Assembly (NCBI GenBank): GCA_947471745.1
Contig: CANJKZ010000068.1
Span: 305,001-369,000, forward strand
Reading direction: 5' to 3'
Length of the DNA: 64,000 bases
DNA from: Closterium sp. Naga37s-1
Taxonomy: Eukaryota; Streptophyta; Zygnematophyceae; Desmidiales; Closteriaceae
Part shown: positions 62,346-64,000 of the stretch, in pieces
Layout: every line of letters starts with the position of its first letter
Position numbering within the stretch: the first letter of the stretch is position 1
Position numbers and translations under genes: made by a program
The notes under the pieces: model-generated
The model's database searches: none
What the model saw: the letters and a program-made list of their open reading frames with translations, nothing else
Told to the model about the DNA's origin: nothing

Positions 62346-64000
62346 ATGTTGCTAGGTTACGGTAGTGCCTAGCGTCTTGCAATCGTAGGTACTAGGTTGG
62401 CAGGCAGCACATTATGAAGGAGCATGCAAAAAGCGGACACATAGTGTGTCCATGCTGTTTTACCATCATTTTCAGCAACATGGTGTTAAACATCATTCAA
62501 GAGACCCAACAAGAAGTGTACCCAGGCTTGGTCAGAAAGATGCACAGTTAAACTGGTCTTCATGTGTATCTTCACCTAATCCCTGCTAATCGCTGCTCGT
62601 TTTGTAGCTGACACAGAAAAGTACGGAACAGAGGTTGAGGATCAGGGCTAATTTTATCAGTGTAAATCACCCTGATACCCTGATTATCAGGGTGGTTTTT
62701 GGTAGTCACACTGATGGCGTAGGGTAATTTTTTTTGGAACTAGGATTTTCCTGATGTGCCATGGTTACATTTAAAGCCCGAGGTCAGCATGGTAAATTTT
62801 CAAGTTATGTGGGGTTGAAACAGTTTGGCGAAAACCTGAAAATCGTATATTTCGAAATGTGTGTGGGGCGTAACTGAATTCAGGAGGTAGGAAAAACAGC
62901 CTTCGCCATGAGACTATGCGACAGCTGTCCCCGAGGATATGGGAGGGCCGAACGACCCAGAGTGTGACAGAGCACTGCTCCCGCCCCACTACTGGTGGGG
63001 CACACTGCGCTTCTCTTGGGGTTGAAATGGTGGGCAACGCAAAACTCACACGAGTAAGAGTTCACTGAACAATATTTTCTATAATTACTAATCGACTAAA
63101 ATGTTTGGATAAATTTGAGACTTCACTTCAGATTAACAAAACATTTCAAGTGCTGAATTGGAGCAAAACAACAAATTGTGAATCATAAAAATGACATATC
63201 AAGAAACACATTAGCAATACATTTTCAAACATACACTCTCAAGCTTAGATCCCGCAACTCATAAGGGTCTCGGCCGGCCACATAGCGACATGCCGTGCCT
63301 TTCCCTGCATCAATCTGCACTCCCCTGGCCCACCGCAGCGCAGACCAGCCTTGCCCCACCGCACATGCCCTGACGTGCGCTACCGCCAGCATCCTGCCGC
63401 ACATCCTGCTGGCACTGCCAATCTCCATATTTTTGTCGCGGCCCCTGCCTGCCTTCACCCTGTGCTTGCCATTTTGCCTCCCTCTGACGCTACTCCGCAC
63501 TGACCATGCCGCACGACACACTCCCTTACCCTTGCCCAATGATCCTGTTAGAATCAGCAGGTAGGAATGATGTACTAGGTAGCATGCATGAATACAAGTA
63601 CCTAACCCTAAAGTGTTGTACCCCTTGTAGGCTAACTCACTATAGCCTAGAAAGAACACAAACATGCAGTTTGACACACCCCCATAGGCTAAGTGGGAGA
63701 TAGCAAACACAACAGACGGTCACAAGACCAGTCAAGCAAGAGAACAAGCAAAGCAACGCAAAGCTCAGGATGGATCTCAAGGACACCACACAATCTGAGC
63801 ACAAGCAAGCGGCCACAAGGCCAGTTCACATGCAGAGTTATAATAGCAAGGCAATACACTGATCACAACCTAGCAAGAGTAAACAAGCAGGTATAAATAT
63901 ATATTAGTGTACAACAAGAGCAAGTCAAGCAACCAGCAGGTGAGGCAGAGTGGGCACAAGCCCAAAAGCAGTGCAGAAACGGTGATGATCACCAGACCCA
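62346..64000. other. Intergenic region downstream of RNR1
   Basis: It contains a dispersed element at 62640-62740 and a TATAAATATATA at 63892-63905 that might belong to a gene or LTR beyond the window. A minus-strand frame of 161 codons at 63225-63710 has no recognisable features. No gene is supported. Confidence 0.5.
62640..62740. repeat. Dispersed CCTGATTNTCAGGG element, copy 2
   Basis: This is the second copy of the element at 33440-33560, with the same palindromic core and the following T-rich stretch and acactgat. Confidence 0.55.

Noticed and set aside
63225..63710. 161-codon minus-strand frame and LTR-like sequence near the window end
   Set aside because: No retrotransposon motif, primer-binding site or paired LTR could be found inside the window.

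Overview
This is nuclear DNA of a photosynthetic eukaryote in the streptophyte lineage, either a charophyte-type green alga or an early-diverging land plant. The evidence is that all four recognisable gene families have their closest remembered relatives in plants: a BRAHMA-type SWI/SNF ATPase with the plant-style HSA, SnAC and C-terminal regions, two Trp/Tyr-permease-type transporters, a plant membrane-anchored SAM-methyltransferase, and a plant-like ribonucleotide reductase large subunit. Genes are split by many short GT-AG introns, exons are GC-rich and intergenic DNA is AT-richer. A tandem-duplication-rich zygnematophyte such as Closterium would fit, but the sequence alone does not fix the genus.

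Layout. 195-20933 (+): BRM-like chromatin remodeller, 5' end outside the window. 22091-25887 (+) and 26341-28987 (-): a convergent pair of paralogous permease-type transporters. 28988-35488: mostly intergenic, with one small intron-containing candidate gene (31652-31892, +), one weak candidate (32482-33088, -) and a 150-bp tandem array. 35489-43853 (-): ten-exon methyltransferase. 43854-46235: intergenic. 46236-62175 (+): complete 19-exon RNR1, reconstructed as 811 residues with every catalytic residue in place. 62176-64000: intergenic.

The outstanding property is that almost every intron of BRM, the methyltransferase and RNR1, and one permease, carries one to seven partial copies of the adjacent exon ('exon echoes'). 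They obey one rule on both strands. Copies of the 5' part of an exon, with its acceptor, lie upstream of the intact exon. Copies of the 3' part, with its donor, lie downstream of it. Even stop-codon ends are echoed after the gene. This is what repeated local tandem duplications across exon-intron junctions would leave if duplications inside the coding sequence were selected against. In three cases whole exons are duplicated intact: the BRM P-loop exon, RNR1 exon 5, and RNR1 exon 12 (seven copies, in frame). A second unexplained signal is a dispersed 18-24 bp palindrome family of the form TTTTGAG(NNNN)CTCAAAA found at more than a dozen places. The window also holds a foldback/MITE-like element in a BRM intron, an inverted duplication of a coiled-coil-coding fragment in an RNR1 intron, and a purine-rich giant linker exon in BRM.

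The genes do not form a pathway. BRM acts in chromatin, RNR1 in dNTP supply, the transporters probably at an organelle membrane and the methyltransferase probably in the secretory system.
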